From DATCJA01 sp963814955 (lineage in GTDB: Bacteria > Acidobacteriota > Vicinamibacteria > Vicinamibacterales > UBA2999): a DNA stretch of 64,000 nt. The stretch covers positions 62,001-126,000 of the forward strand of contig CAWFEX010000002.1 in NCBI GenBank assembly GCA_963814955.1. The letters run 5' to 3'. Below, one piece after another: positions 1 to 9,222 of the stretch. A program made the position numbers and the translations under genes. Below the pieces are notes generated by a model, which did no database searches, was not told where the DNA came from, and was given only the letters and a program-made list of their open reading frames with translations. The stretch's first letter is position 1, and every line of letters begins with the position of its first letter.

Positions 1-1
1 C

Positions 2-424
2 GGCCTTGCCGTGGGCGCGGTCGCCGAGATCCTCAGCGCCGGCTTCGCCGACGCATCGCGCGCACACTGGGCGGTGCCGCTCAGCATGGAAGTCCGTGGT
101 GCCGCAGTTCGTATATACGGATCGACTGGCTACTTTTCGAGAGGGGCGTTTTTCGCGGCCGGCGCGTTCGAATGGACCGCGCCAACCGGCACGTCACTGA
201 CGGCCTCGCTTGCGCATTCCGCATCCGTTGAAGGAGTCACGGTAGCGACGACTGCCAACGTGCCCCGCGCAAGCCTGCGGGATGCCAGCGTGTTCATTTC
301 GCACCCGGTGTCGAGCGTTGCATCAATATACGCAGCCGGAAGCCGGACTTTTTCCGACACATGGATCGATGGCGCATCGTCGGTGAGCGCAGGCCTCTCC
401 TTCCGTTTCGCAAGCCCGCCCTGA
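2..424 (+). CDS. C-terminal part of a probable outer-membrane beta-barrel or secreted surface protein (5' end outside window)
   Basis: The frame is open from base 2, so the gene begins before the window; only about 140 residues are visible. They consist of alternating polar and hydrophobic stretches rich in Ala, Ser, Thr and Val, with repeated short beta-strand-like segments, and the chain ends in LSFRF followed by a short ASPP tail. A terminal aromatic strand of this kind is typical of outer-membrane barrels, where it is read by the BAM machinery, but here it is not the very last residue. No cysteine or catalytic motif is visible. The family is not identified. It could instead be a beta-rich periplasmic protein. 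Confidence 0.5.
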   Translation, partial: GLAVGAVAEILSAGFADASRAHWAVPLSMEVRGAAVRIYGSTGYFSRGAFFAAGAFEWTAPTGTSLTASLAHSASVEGVTVATTANVPRASLRDASVFISHPVSSVASIYAAGSRTFSDTWIDGASSVSAGLSFRFASPP

Positions 425-747
425 GCGATTTGCTCGGACCGAGCTCCATTCTGAGTTGGAATACGCACCGCCGCAGCCCGATGTGAATACGACAAGCGGA
501 AGCCATGCAAGCCATTGGCGCATACCGCCTCGCGTTCGTGAACGAACACTCCCGGGCCAGGCAAAACCGTCCATTTTATCCCAGCATACCGGCGTGTTGG
601 ACGATGCGTTTCGTTCCGACAAGACAGAGGGTGTTATGCTCGCGGCATCCATGAGGCGGCGTCGAAGTCCGTCAGCCGTCGGGTGCCCGGCGATTGCAAT
701 TCTGTCGTTGTGGCGCGGCGGAGCGTCCGACGGGAGTACGTGATGTG
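425..747. other. intergenic stretch with no gene seen
   Basis: About 320 bases separate the barrel-like gene from the DUF898 gene. Open frames exist on both strands but none has a convincing start, composition or family resemblance. The DUF898 promoter probably lies here, but I see no clear -35/-10 pair. Confidence 0.5.
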
Positions 748-1849
748 ATGCAGCCCACAGCGACAGCGGAAGAGTCAATCGTCGCTACCCTCCCCGACGA
801 GCCCGTCACCCGCTACGAGCCATTCGCCTTTACGGGAAGCGGCGCCGAATATTTTCGAATCTGGATCGTCAATCTGATGCTCAGCGTGGCGACGCTCGGC
901 GTCTACTCGGCGTGGGCGAAGGTGCGGCGTCTCCAGTATTTCTATCGAAATACTCGAATATCAGGCGCGAGCTTCGACTATCACGGGAAGCCGCTCGCCA
1001 TTCTCAAAGGACGCATTTTCGCGTTCCTGCTCTTTGGCAGCTACTATGCGGCGGGCTATTTCAATCCGACGCTTGGCATCGTCGTTGCCGCCGCGCTCGC
1101 AGCCTTCCTGCCGTGGCTTCTCGGTACGGTCAATGCGGTTCCGTTTGTACAACAGCAGCTACCGGGGACTTCGATTTCATTTCCACGGCACCACGGGCGA
1201 GGCGTACTGGGTGTTCCTCGTATTGCCTGTGCTCGCGCCCCTCAGCTTCTTCACGATGGTGCCGCTGCTGCATCATCAGCTCAAACGCTTTCAGCACGCG
1301 AACGCGGCGTATGGGCAAACGCGATTCACATTCAACGCGCCGATCTTTGCCTTTTACAAGATTTATCTGATTACCGGCCTGTGCCTGGTCGTATTGGCGC
1401 TGACCATGCTGGCGTTCGTGGGCGTTCTCGTGGGGTTGGGTGCGATCGGCGACGTTCAGGCCGGCGCTCAACCATCGACGTCACAGGCAATGCTTGTGGC
1501 CGGCTTGATCGTCATGTATGCGCTTGCGACCGCCGTGTTCTGGTCGCTCATGACCGTGCAAATCAGGAATGTCGTGTGGCGTCACACGTCTCTTGGCCCC
1601 CACAAGTTCACATCCACGCTGGAAGTCCACAAGCTCCTCGCCATTGTTGCGACCAATGTGCTGGGCATCGCCGTTACACTCGGCCTGTTCAAGCCCTACG
1701 CCCAGATTCGGCTCGCGAAGTACGTCATCGGAGAGCTGTCGCTCGTCAGTTCCGGCAGGCTCGATGAATTCGTGGCCAGCGTACAGTCCGACACGACGGC
1801 ATTGGGCGAGGAAGCTGCGGAGCTACTTGACGTTGACTTTGGCATCTAA
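748..1849 (+). pseudogene. DUF898 (YjgN-type) multi-pass membrane protein, interrupted by a one-base frameshift
   Basis: Both halves of a DUF898 protein are present in different frames. Frame 1 carries the N-terminus (FRIWIVNLMLSVATLG, YSAWAKVRR, YHGKPLAILKGR) up to FLPWLL. The following frame continues with VRSMRFRLYNSSYRG, the WVFLVLP helix and the conserved tail RLAKYVIG. Removing one G from GG at 1123-1124 restores LPWLLVRSMRFR, the usual family sequence, in a protein of about 366 residues with some six membrane helices. The ATG at 748 is chosen because acidic, unstructured residues precede the first helix; an in-frame ATG at 694 is less likely. DUF898 proteins are inner-membrane proteins of unknown role. 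The M48 peptidase gene begins 7 bases after the stop, a common pairing that suggests one operon. The indel may be a sequence error, since it sits in CGGTAC like three others in the window. Confidence 0.75.
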
Positions 1850-1856
1850 TGGCTCG

Positions 1857-2894
1857 ATGAATCCGCCGTCACGGCACGAGCCCGGCGGTGTCGAGGCGGT
1901 TTACTTCGACGGCCGCCATTCCACCGCACATGCCGTGAAGGTCACCTTCACGCCACCGATCATTGTGGTCGAGGGCGCTGGTTTCAGCCGCAGTGCGCCG
2001 CTCCACGAAGTTGCGATTACCGAGCACCTCGACACCGCGCCTCGACTGATACGGTTCCCCGACGGAGCATTCTGCGAGGTAGACAGCGCGGCGCTGGTGT
2101 GGACACTGCTCGATTCGCACTCGGCCACACCGCAGCGCGTTTCACGATGGCAAGGCAGCCTCCGATGGGTTGTGGTATCGGCGCTGCTGTTCGTGGCGGC
2201 CCTTTTCGCGGGGTACAGATATGCGGTCCCCGCGTTTGCCGTCGTTGCCGCCGAGCGGGTCCCCGCACCGGTCATCGATGTCATCAGCCGGCAGGTGTTG
2301 TCCGCGCTCGACAAACAGATGTTCAAGCCAACGGCGGTCCTGGCCGATCGACAGACGCATCTTGCCGCGCTGTTTGGTCACCTGCGTTTTCCATCTGGCC
2401 CTCATTCGATCGGTTACAAGATCGTCTTTCGAAAGAGCGACGTTCTTGGTGCCAACGCCATGGCGCTGCCGTCCGGTACGATTGTGGTGACCGACGAGCT
2501 CGTGGCCCTCACACGGTCCGACGAAGAGATCATCGCGGTTCTTTCGCATGAGGCCGGTCATGTGGCGCAGCGGCACGGACTGCGCCAGCTCTTTCAGAAT
2601 TCGGTCGTCGCGCTGGCCGTTACGTGGCTCATCGGGGATGTCAGCGTGTTGGCCGCGGCCGCACCGACCGCTCTACTCCAGGCAAACTATTCCCGCGATT
2701 TGGAGCGGGAAGCGGACGCGTACGCAGTGGACGTATTGCGTCTCAACGACATATCGCCCGAACACTTCGCTCTCATACTCGAGCGTCTTGAAGAGGGTGC
2801 AGGCGACGCGAGTGGTGGTGGAAGCCCGCTGGATTATCTGTCCAGCCATCCGGTCACCCGCGAACGCATCGAGCGCGTCCGCCAATCCAAGTGA
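1857..2894 (+). CDS. membrane-anchored M48 family zinc metallopeptidase
   Basis: A 345-residue protein. Residues 1-100 are a small cytosolic or beta-rich domain, residues 103-121 form a single membrane helix, and the rest is a Ste24/HtpX-like peptidase. The zinc motif HEAGH lies at 231-235 (His231, Glu232, His235) and the third ligand is Glu285 in DLEREAD, all intact. The C-terminal SSHPVTRERIERVR is typical of short M48 peptidases, which degrade damaged envelope proteins. The ATG at 1857 is the first start after the DUF898 stop; an earlier ATG at 1849 is in another frame and stops after three codons. DUF898-M48 pairs recur in bacteria, so joint envelope quality control is plausible but inferred. 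Confidence 0.85.
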   Translation: MNPPSRHEPGGVEAVYFDGRHSTAHAVKVTFTPPIIVVEGAGFSRSAPLHEVAITEHLDTAPRLIRFPDGAFCEVDSAALVWTLLDSHSATPQRVSRWQGSLRWVVVSALLFVAALFAGYRYAVPAFAVVAAERVPAPVIDVISRQVLSALDKQMFKPTAVLADRQTHLAALFGHLRFPSGPHSIGYKIVFRKSDVLGANAMALPSGTIVVTDELVALTRSDEEIIAVLSHEAGHVAQRHGLRQLFQNSVVALAVTWLIGDVSVLAAAAPTALLQANYSRDLEREADAYAVDVLRLNDISPEHFALILERLEEGAGDASGGGSPLDYLSSHPVTRERIERVRQSK

Positions 2895-3026
2895 CCAGGG
2901 TTGGCGGGTTTCACACCTGTTTGTCAATTTCGTAACCGGTTCTGCCCCACTCCCCGTGTCGCGACGCGCCACGATGCGCCGTTCTGTGCCAGCAGGCGCG
3001 GCATCGAACATGCGCTACGGGCGCCG

Positions 3027-3722
3027 ATGTCCAGCGGCGACAACCATCCGAGTGAACGGCCTACCGCCTCCTGCGCGTGGTGCGGCGCAGTCTGGGAATT
3101 GAGTGTCGAAACTGCACGGAAAAACCACCGGACAGGCTGCGAGGTCGTAAATACCATTTGCCCCCGCTGCGAGGCTGATTTCAAATCGTTGTCGAACGAT
3201 CCCAAGGCCATGAAGACGTCGACCCGCACCGAGACGGCCAACCTGACCCTCGATCCCGTCGAGAGTCTTCTCAGCGGCTGGCTGGTGCGGCGCGGCCGTC
3301 GTCTGCGGATTGCATGGCTGGTTGTCCTGGCATGCCTGTTCGTCGGCTGCGGCGCGAGCCGCCCGCAACGCGCCTGGACGATGCCGAGCCCTGACGGGTG
3401 CTACGTGCAGGTGTGGGATCGCCCCGGCTTCAACGGAGTTTCAGAGTTCATCAACGGTCCGCGCCGATACGAGCATCTCCGCGACTTACCAGGCCGACTC
3501 AGTTGGAAAGGAAAGATTCGCAGTCTCCGCCTCGGTCCTGGCGCGGCGGGAATCGCATGGACCGGGGAAGGATTCGAGGGGACGAACCTGGTTCTGGCGA
3601 TCGACAATCGTCAACCCGACAAATTCGCCGAGCTGCCGATGAACGTTGAGTCATTGGACATCCGTTGCGGCAACACGGCGACTCTCCTCGCGAACAGCAT
3701 CTCCGGACTGCAACAGCGCTGA
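3027..3722 (+). CDS. zinc-ribbon plus membrane/lipobox segment plus beta/gamma-crystallin-like domain protein
   Basis: From the ATG at 3027 the product has 231 residues. An N-terminal cysteine cluster (Cys16, Cys19, His34, Cys38, Cys45, Cys48) resembles a small zinc ribbon. Residues 94-108 are hydrophobic and end in LFVGC, a lipobox-like motif. The remainder (YVQVWDRPGFNG, then GEGFEGTNLVL) resembles one or two beta/gamma-crystallin Greek keys, a calcium-binding fold of secreted proteins. A cytosolic zinc ribbon before a lipobox is unusual. A GTG at 3285 would instead give a normal lipoprotein of about 145 residues with a short signal peptide. I keep the longer form because the cysteine spacing looks coding. 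It may be two genes. Function unknown. Confidence 0.5.
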   Translation: MSSGDNHPSERPTASCAWCGAVWELSVETARKNHRTGCEVVNTICPRCEADFKSLSNDPKAMKTSTRTETANLTLDPVESLLSGWLVRRGRRLRIAWLVVLACLFVGCGASRPQRAWTMPSPDGCYVQVWDRPGFNGVSEFINGPRRYEHLRDLPGRLSWKGKIRSLRLGPGAAGIAWTGEGFEGTNLVLAIDNRQPDKFAELPMNVESLDIRCGNTATLLANSISGLQQR

Positions 3723-3934
3723 TCTTTCGGCCGTTCTCGCCGGATGCAGGTGCGCCGGCACCCTCTACCACAGCCGATATCTTGGCCGGTCGAGCCAACG
3801 TTTTGCCCTGGCGCTTGCACCAACCCATACAGCATTGCTGAAGAGTGCACAGCGTTGCGCGTCGCTGTCTCGATTTTGGACGCGGCGACGCTATTGCTCA
3901 GTTTTTATCGATGACACCGGACTGGCTCCTCCCC

Positions 3935-4510
3935 ATGAAGCTGTGTTCGCGTTTGATAGCACTTATCGCATTGGCGATCATGACCTCCTCATGTAGTGAT
4001 CGGCTGACACGGGACGCGGTGTCACTGGCGACATTTCCTTCGGAGATCACCGTAATTCGGGCAATCGCGGAGAGCACAACGACGCAGCGTCAAGGCGCGA
4101 CGTTTCCCCTCCTGGACGGCGCGTTCAAACTGACCGTCCGCGGAGGCAGCACAAACGCCGGCGGGATAATCGGACCCTACAGCGGCACCGCCGAAGTGCC
4201 CGTGCCCGGCCGGGCGTCGGCAACGTTGGAGATACGCGTACAACGGGCGACGGGAGTCGCGTCGGAGGTCACGGCGGTCGCAGCGGAAGGGACCGGTGCG
4301 GCGTTCGTTGGAGAAGGGGACTTCACCCTGTCACTGAAGTTATCCACAAAAAACGGCGCGACTTCGACCAAGGTGCGAGGTACCTCGACGATTGCGTGCA
4401 GTGCAGCACAGCGAATCCTGGTCACGATGCGCGGTACCGGGTCTGCGCCACGGCTCGGCGACATCGAAGTCGAGCTACGACACGAAGTGGGCAATACGAT
4501 CTGCTTCTGA
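3935..4510 (+). CDS. small secreted lipoprotein, unknown function
   Basis: A 191-residue product that begins with a lysine, a hydrophobic core (LIALIALAIM) and TSSC, a signal peptide II with lipobox. An upstream ATG at 3911 would only add eight residues before the signal. The mature part is Thr/Val/Gly-rich and predicted to be beta-sheet, with one pair of cysteines (IACSA and the penultimate CF) that could form a disulfide. No known domain is recognised. It follows the crystallin-like gene after about 210 bases on the same strand and may share its surface location. Confidence 0.6.
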   Translation: MKLCSRLIALIALAIMTSSCSDRLTRDAVSLATFPSEITVIRAIAESTTTQRQGATFPLLDGAFKLTVRGGSTNAGGIIGPYSGTAEVPVPGRASATLEIRVQRATGVASEVTAVAAEGTGAAFVGEGDFTLSLKLSTKNGATSTKVRGTSTIACSAAQRILVTMRGTGSAPRLGDIEVELRHEVGNTICF

Positions 4511-4826
4511 GGGGAAGCCCGACGGTCATCAGCCCATCGGCCCTAGTGAACCGTCTTGCAACACCCGATAACGGATTCTGGGCGTCGGAGCCGCGGATTC
4601 AAATGGTAGCGCCTAGATGTTCCTCTCCTCCGTGCTTCGACGCTCGCTTGCCCTATCCTCGTCCCCGCACAGGCTTAGCTAAGATTTCGCCGGCTCAGTC
4701 GTAATCCTCTGCTCGAGCCGCCTCCAGGCCTGAGCCGCTTCCGGCCTTTCCAACGCAGAGGTGCCGCATGCGGCAACGGTCCTCCACTTGCAACCGCCGG
4801 ATGTAGTTGGAAGGTGGAGGCGGAGA
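4511..4826. other. intergenic stretch with no gene seen
   Basis: About 315 bases between the lipoprotein and the GlsB-like gene. No supported coding frame, hairpin or repeat. The last 20 bases carry a purine-rich ribosome binding site for the next gene. Confidence 0.5.
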
Positions 4827-5093
4827 ATGATGACTATTCTTGGCTGGATTCTCTTCGGCTTGGTGGTGGGGGCACTGGCAAAGCTGGTAATGCCCGGCCG
4901 CGACCCGGGCGGGATCATCATCACGATACTGATCGGTATCGCCGGCGCGGTACTTGGCGGATTCGTGGGCCGCGCGCTCGGACTTTACGCGGAAGGTGAA
5001 CCTGCTGGGTGGTTCATGGCGTTCCTGGGATCCGTGTTGTTGCTGTTTATCTACCGGATGATGGTGGGGAGAAGGTATATCACCCGACCGTAA
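4827..5093 (+). CDS. GlsB/YeaQ/YmgE family small stress membrane protein
   Basis: An 88-residue protein with three membrane helices and the family pattern: ILGWILFGLVVGALAKLVMPG, then GGIIITILIGIAGAVLGGFVG, then a third helix before a basic end. Family members are inner-membrane proteins induced by envelope or general stress in several bacteria; their biochemical activity is unknown. GGTGGAGG about 8 bases upstream fixes the start at the first of two adjacent ATG codons. It stands alone between unrelated genes. Confidence 0.85.
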   Translation: MMTILGWILFGLVVGALAKLVMPGRDPGGIIITILIGIAGAVLGGFVGRALGLYAEGEPAGWFMAFLGSVLLLFIYRMMVGRRYITRP

Positions 5094-5278
5094 ACAGCCA
5101 CGCTTGGGTTACAAGTCGCGAGATCACAGGCTCTTAGCGGGGCCCGCGCTTGTGAACCGTCGCCGGCGCCCGACTTGGACACGACGCACGGCGCAGGGCA
5201 CAATGCACCGAGGTACAGTTCACGGGTGTTCTCCCCTGTTCCTCGCGCTTCGCGCACGGTGCCTTGACGACTTTTCGT

Positions 5279-6550
5279 ATGCCCTTGGGGCGGGCACATA
5301 TGCTCGCCTCATCTTTCATTCGCGAAGCCCGGCGCACGGGGCTCGGCGCCGAGGCCCTGACGCCGGTTGGCAGCCTCCGCCGTTTCGCCCCGTCAGTCGG
5401 CGACGTGTGTCTTCTGGGCGTCGTCTCGGCTGCGCGACGCTCTCATGCATTGAATACCTTCTCGCACCTCCCCAGTGCCGCCACGATAACTGCTCAGTCT
5501 GAATCCAGCGTCACCGTAGGCACGCTGCGCGGTCCTGTAACCCTGTACCTGGCGACGCCAGAACACGCTGGTGCGGCTCTTGTGTGGCACACGGGCTCGC
5601 GGGCGCACATCGATCAGCTGGTGAGACGAGCCGAACAACGGGACCTTCGATTCGCGGAAGGCATCCTCTCACGCCCATCGGGCAAACCCGTGCCGTGCCC
5701 GTCCGAGCAGGACTTGTACCTGCACCTCGGTCTCCCTTACATTGCCCCCGAGCTGCGCAGCGGCGGAGACGAAATCAACGTTGCCGGACGGGGTGAGCTG
5801 CCGAACCTGATTTCCGAACTGGACATCAAAGGGGATCTCCACACCCACAGCTCGTGGAGCGATGGCCAGAACAAGATTGCCGACGTAGTGACCGCCGCCA
5901 AACAGCTTGGATACGAGTACGTCGCCATCACCGACCACTCGGAGCGCGCATGGTCGTCGCGGAAGCTTGCTGCTCAGGACATTCCGAAGCAGGGCAAGGA
6001 AATCGAGAGTATCCGATCACGCATCCGCGGCATCGAGGTGCTTCATGGCGTCGAGGTCGACATCATGCACGACGGCACTCTCGACTTCGACGACGAGCAG
6101 CTCCGCAGCTTTGATATCGTGCTGGCATCGCTCCATGACTCAGGCGGCCACGACGGGGACCGTCTCACGGAACGTTATCTGAGCGCTATCCACCATCCGC
6201 TCGTCAACGTCATTACGCACCCTGCGAACCGCGCGCCTGCGAGATCGGATGGCTACCCGGTCGACTTCGATCGGCTGTTTGCGGCAGCGGCAGAGACTGG
6301 AACCGCGATGGAGATCGACGGCGCTCCCGGCCATCTCGACATGGACGGCGTCCTTGCACGGCGCGCAGTTGCCGCAGGCGTCACCGTGGTCGTCGACAGC
6401 GACTGCCACCGCGTGGAGGCGCTCGCCCGCCAGATGTACTTCGGGATAGGGACCGCCCGGCGCGGATGGCTCGAGCCTGACCACGTACTCAATACCCGCG
6501 GCGTCGAGGAGGTCCGTGCCTTTGTCGCGCGAAAACGACAGCGCGGCTGA
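5279..6550 (+). CDS. PHP-domain phosphoesterase derived from DNA polymerase X, with degenerate polymerase palm
   Basis: A 423-residue protein collinear with the second half of bacterial PolX, such as the complete copy at 34047-35771. The helix-hairpin-helix and 8-kDa regions are absent; the chain opens at the palm with GSLRR (31-35). Two of the three polymerase aspartates are lost: GDLDIL of PolX is GDVCLLG here (Asp42 kept, Cys44 in place of Asp) and the third Asp is Thr88. The PHP domain from about 184 keeps its metal ligands: GDLHTHS (His188, His190), ITDH (Asp219, His220), GVEVD, a LHD histidine, THPANR and the D-x-D-x-H-like DSDCH. It should therefore be a nuclease or phosphoesterase, not a polymerase. 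The start is ATG 5279 or 5300; a TTG at 5264 is also in frame. It overlaps the next gene by 35 bases. Confidence 0.8.
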   Translation: MPLGRAHMLASSFIREARRTGLGAEALTPVGSLRRFAPSVGDVCLLGVVSAARRSHALNTFSHLPSAATITAQSESSVTVGTLRGPVTLYLATPEHAGAALVWHTGSRAHIDQLVRRAEQRDLRFAEGILSRPSGKPVPCPSEQDLYLHLGLPYIAPELRSGGDEINVAGRGELPNLISELDIKGDLHTHSSWSDGQNKIADVVTAAKQLGYEYVAITDHSERAWSSRKLAAQDIPKQGKEIESIRSRIRGIEVLHGVEVDIMHDGTLDFDDEQLRSFDIVLASLHDSGGHDGDRLTERYLSAIHHPLVNVITHPANRAPARSDGYPVDFDRLFAAAAETGTAMEIDGAPGHLDMDGVLARRAVAAGVTVVVDSDCHRVEALARQMYFGIGTARRGWLEPDHVLNTRGVEEVRAFVARKRQRG

Positions 6551-8543
6551 ACGCATCGCGATCTCCTCGATCGCGGCCACGCTTGCCTTCTGGGCATATA
6601 CGCAAACGCTCCTGCCAGGCGTCGATCTGGGCGACACCGGTGGGTTTCAAGCCGCCGTGCTCTGGCCGGAAGTGAGCGCACGTCAGGCGTATCCGCTCTA
6701 CTACGCATTGGCGCGGCCATTCGTCAGTATGGCCGGCGCTGGCAATCCAGCGCGGGCGTTGAATCTCTTCTCCTCGGTGTGGGCGGCTGCCGCGGTCGGT
6801 CTGCTGACCTTCGTATGCGCTTGCGTGACGCGCTCGCTCATGGCGGGTGCGGTTGCCGGCACCCTGCTGGCATTCTCGTACACGTTCTGGACGCAGGCCA
6901 TCATCGCCGAAGTCTATTCACTGCATTTGGCTCTGATTGGGGTCTGCCTGCTGGCGCTGCATGCGTATGCTACGGTTCCAACCATAAGGCGGCTACTTGT
7001 GTTCCTTGCCGCGTATGCCGTGTCGTTCGGCAACCACCTCGGCATGATTCTGCTGCTCGTGCCGTTCACGATATTTCTGATCCAGATACACCCCAGCCCT
7101 CGGGAACTCCTGCGACCGCGTTTGGTTGCCGCAACAGCGGCGATCGTCGCGCTCGCAGCGCTTCAGTACGCGCCGAACTTCATGTCCGTGTGGAGCTCGT
7201 TCGGCGCTGCCGAATCGTGGACGGATCGAATCGCATCGTTCTGGTTCGACGTCACAAAACAGGACTGGCGCGAAACCATGGTTCTGGGGATAGAACCTGC
7301 TCAAACGGCCGACAGGCTTGCGATGTGGTGGTTCGACGCACGACAGCAATTCGGCGTCGCTGGCCTCGGTCTCGCGGCGCTTGGCGCGGCCGCACTATGG
7401 CGCTTGTCGCGCCCCTGGGCACTCCTGGTCATGACGTCGTATGCGTGCGTCACGGCGTTCGCACTCACCTACAACGTCGGCGATTCTCACGTGTTTTTTC
7501 TCCCGGGGCATTACATGACCGCGTTCTGCGCGGGCGCGGCTGTCGCGTTCGTCTCTCGCCACAGGCACGTCGGCCAGAGTCTGAGCGAGGCGAGCCCCGG
7601 GCGTCCACTCTGGCAACGCCTACGCCCGGTCGCGGCGGTCGCCATCGTATTACTGACGCTTGCATACAGCGGTTGGCGCGCGTGGTCGACATGGCCGGCA
7701 GTGGATCGGCATGACGACAGGCGCGGCGAGCAGCTGATCGCGCAGCTTGCTGTGGGCGTCGGCGAGGCAAACGCGCTGCTCGTGTCAGAAATGAACTGGC
7801 AGCTCGAGAACGTACTTCTCTACATCGGACGCTGGGGGCGACCGGATCTCGCGTGGGTACGGCTTGGAGACGTCCTCACGCACTTGCCCTTCGTGGTCGA
7901 GGACAATCACCGGCTCGGGCGTGACGTGGTCATGAACGAGACCGCCGCCGCCGAAGTGATTGCGGCGTATGGACCAGCCTTTCCGCTTGTCGAAGAGGGG
8001 GCGCCGCCGAAGCTTCCAGAAGCCGTTGCCGGCGTGCCGAGGGGTATGCCGTACGTGCTCAGCGTGCTTGCGCCACCGCGCGAGAAGCAACTGGAGCCCG
8101 AGGCGCTGACCGAGGCGCTGTCGGCACTGACAAACGGTAATGTGCCGCGACGCGTGCCCGCGGCGTTCGAACTCGTTGCCGGTATCGCCGGCGATAAGCC
8201 GGACATCTACCGCGCTTCCGATCGCCCTTTCACCGAGAGGTTTCGCATTGCCGAAGAAGCTTTTACAGTGCGAATGGACTCGTGGCTGCCATTCGATACG
8301 TTTCGCCGCGCGGGATTCGGACACGTCCTCCGAGGGCGCGATCACGTCCTCACCCTGGAGCGCGGTGTGAACCTTGTCTGGATTGGCCGGGGCGGCGAAC
8401 CGTCCCGACCCTACTATGCGGCCAGTCTGTTCGCCATTGAGCCACGCTACCGTATCCCTGCGGCCACACTCAGGCTGGCGGACAACGCCCGCCATGGGGC
8501 GGCTGACGCGCCAGCGTGGCGGCCTGATTGGCGCAAACCTTGA
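6516..8543 (+). CDS. DUF2723 family membrane protein (PMT/GT-C-like glycosyltransferase)
   Basis: A 675-residue protein. About ten membrane helices fill the first 400 residues and a soluble domain of about 270 residues follows. The first loop has PGVDLGDTGGFQ and then QAYPLYYALA, the DUF2723 signature; the aspartates of that loop correspond to the catalytic region of GT-C mannosyltransferases that use lipid-linked sugars. Members are assigned to protein O-mannosyl-transferase-like superfamilies, but substrates are unknown in this phylum. The GTG start at 6516 lies inside the 3' end of the PHP gene, so translation is probably coupled. lolA follows 19 bases after the stop. Confidence 0.75.
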   Translation: MPLSRENDSAAERIAISSIAATLAFWAYTQTLLPGVDLGDTGGFQAAVLWPEVSARQAYPLYYALARPFVSMAGAGNPARALNLFSSVWAAAAVGLLTFVCACVTRSLMAGAVAGTLLAFSYTFWTQAIIAEVYSLHLALIGVCLLALHAYATVPTIRRLLVFLAAYAVSFGNHLGMILLLVPFTIFLIQIHPSPRELLRPRLVAATAAIVALAALQYAPNFMSVWSSFGAAESWTDRIASFWFDVTKQDWRETMVLGIEPAQTADRLAMWWFDARQQFGVAGLGLAALGAAALWRLSRPWALLVMTSYACVTAFALTYNVGDSHVFFLPGHYMTAFCAGAAVAFVSRHRHVGQSLSEASPGRPLWQRLRPVAAVAIVLLTLAYSGWRAWSTWPAVDRHDDRRGEQLIAQLAVGVGEANALLVSEMNWQLENVLLYIGRWGRPDLAWVRLGDVLTHLPFVVEDNHRLGRDVVMNETAAAEVIAAYGPAFPLVEEGAPPKLPEAVAGVPRGMPYVLSVLAPPREKQLEPEALTEALSALTNGNVPRRVPAAFELVAGIAGDKPDIYRASDRPFTERFRIAEEAFTVRMDSWLPFDTFRRAGFGHVLRGRDHVLTLERGVNLVWIGRGGEPSRPYYAASLFAIEPRYRIPAATLRLADNARHGAADAPAWRPDWRKP

Positions 8544-8562
8544 TTGCTAAGGTGGATCCGAC

Positions 8563-9222
8563 ATGACGCGCGCGCTGTTCGTCCTCTCATGGTGCCTGCT
8601 GTCGATGGCGCTTACGGCGCAGGGACGCCCTTCGCCCGAAGCGCTCGCGAAAGCTCTGCAGCAGCGCTACCAGGGCGTTCGCGACTTCTCGGCCGACTTT
8701 GTCCACACCTACCGCGGAGGCGTGCTGCGCACCCAGACGACCGAACGCGGGCGGGTACTGATCAAGAAGCCGGGATTGATGCGCTGGACCTACACGGCCC
8801 CCGAACAGAAGGAGTTCGTGTCGGATGGCCTGAAGGTGTACTCGCACATTCCCGCCGACAAACAAGTCATCGTGACCACGCTGCCACCCGATGACCAGGC
8901 GACAACGCCCGCGCTCTTCCTTGCAGGAAAAGGGGATATCGTCCGCGATTTCATTGCCGGATACGTCGATGCAACCGTGCCCGGCACCACCGCGCTGAAG
9001 CTGACCCCCAGACGCGCCGAGCCCGAATACGAATACCTGATCGTCTCCGTGGACCCGTCGACGATGCAGATGCGGGGATTGACCACACGTGACCGTCAGG
9101 GGGGCGATTCAGCGCTGACCTTTACCAACCTGAAGGAAAATACGGGAATATCCGATAAGGAGTTTGCGTTCCGTGTTCCTCGTGGCGTCGAAGTCATCAC
9201 CGATGACAAAACTCGCAAATAG
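8563..9222 (+). CDS. lolA: LolA-like outer-membrane lipoprotein carrier protein
   Basis: A 219-residue protein with a signal peptide (hydrophobic core to about residue 20) and the LolA fold: an early region with FSADFVHTY, then GRVLIKKPGLMRWTY, and a VSDGLKVY strand that matches the LolA half-barrel. LolA carries lipoproteins across the periplasm from LolCDE to the outer membrane. The ATG at 8563 follows a GGTGG-type site. The gene sits between a membrane glycosyltransferase and a secretin lipoprotein, itself a possible client. Its 3' end overlaps the secretin gene by 20 bases. Confidence 0.85.
   Translation: MTRALFVLSWCLLSMALTAQGRPSPEALAKALQQRYQGVRDFSADFVHTYRGGVLRTQTTERGRVLIKKPGLMRWTYTAPEQKEFVSDGLKVYSHIPADKQVIVTTLPPDDQATTPALFLAGKGDIVRDFIAGYVDATVPGTTALKLTPRRAEPEYEYLIVSVDPSTMQMRGLTTRDRQGGDSALTFTNLKENTGISDKEFAFRVPRGVEVITDDKTRK

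Noticed and set aside
425..747. A small gene before DUF898
   Set aside because: Open frames here have low-complexity Arg-rich products on both strands, and no ribosome binding site or conserved motif.
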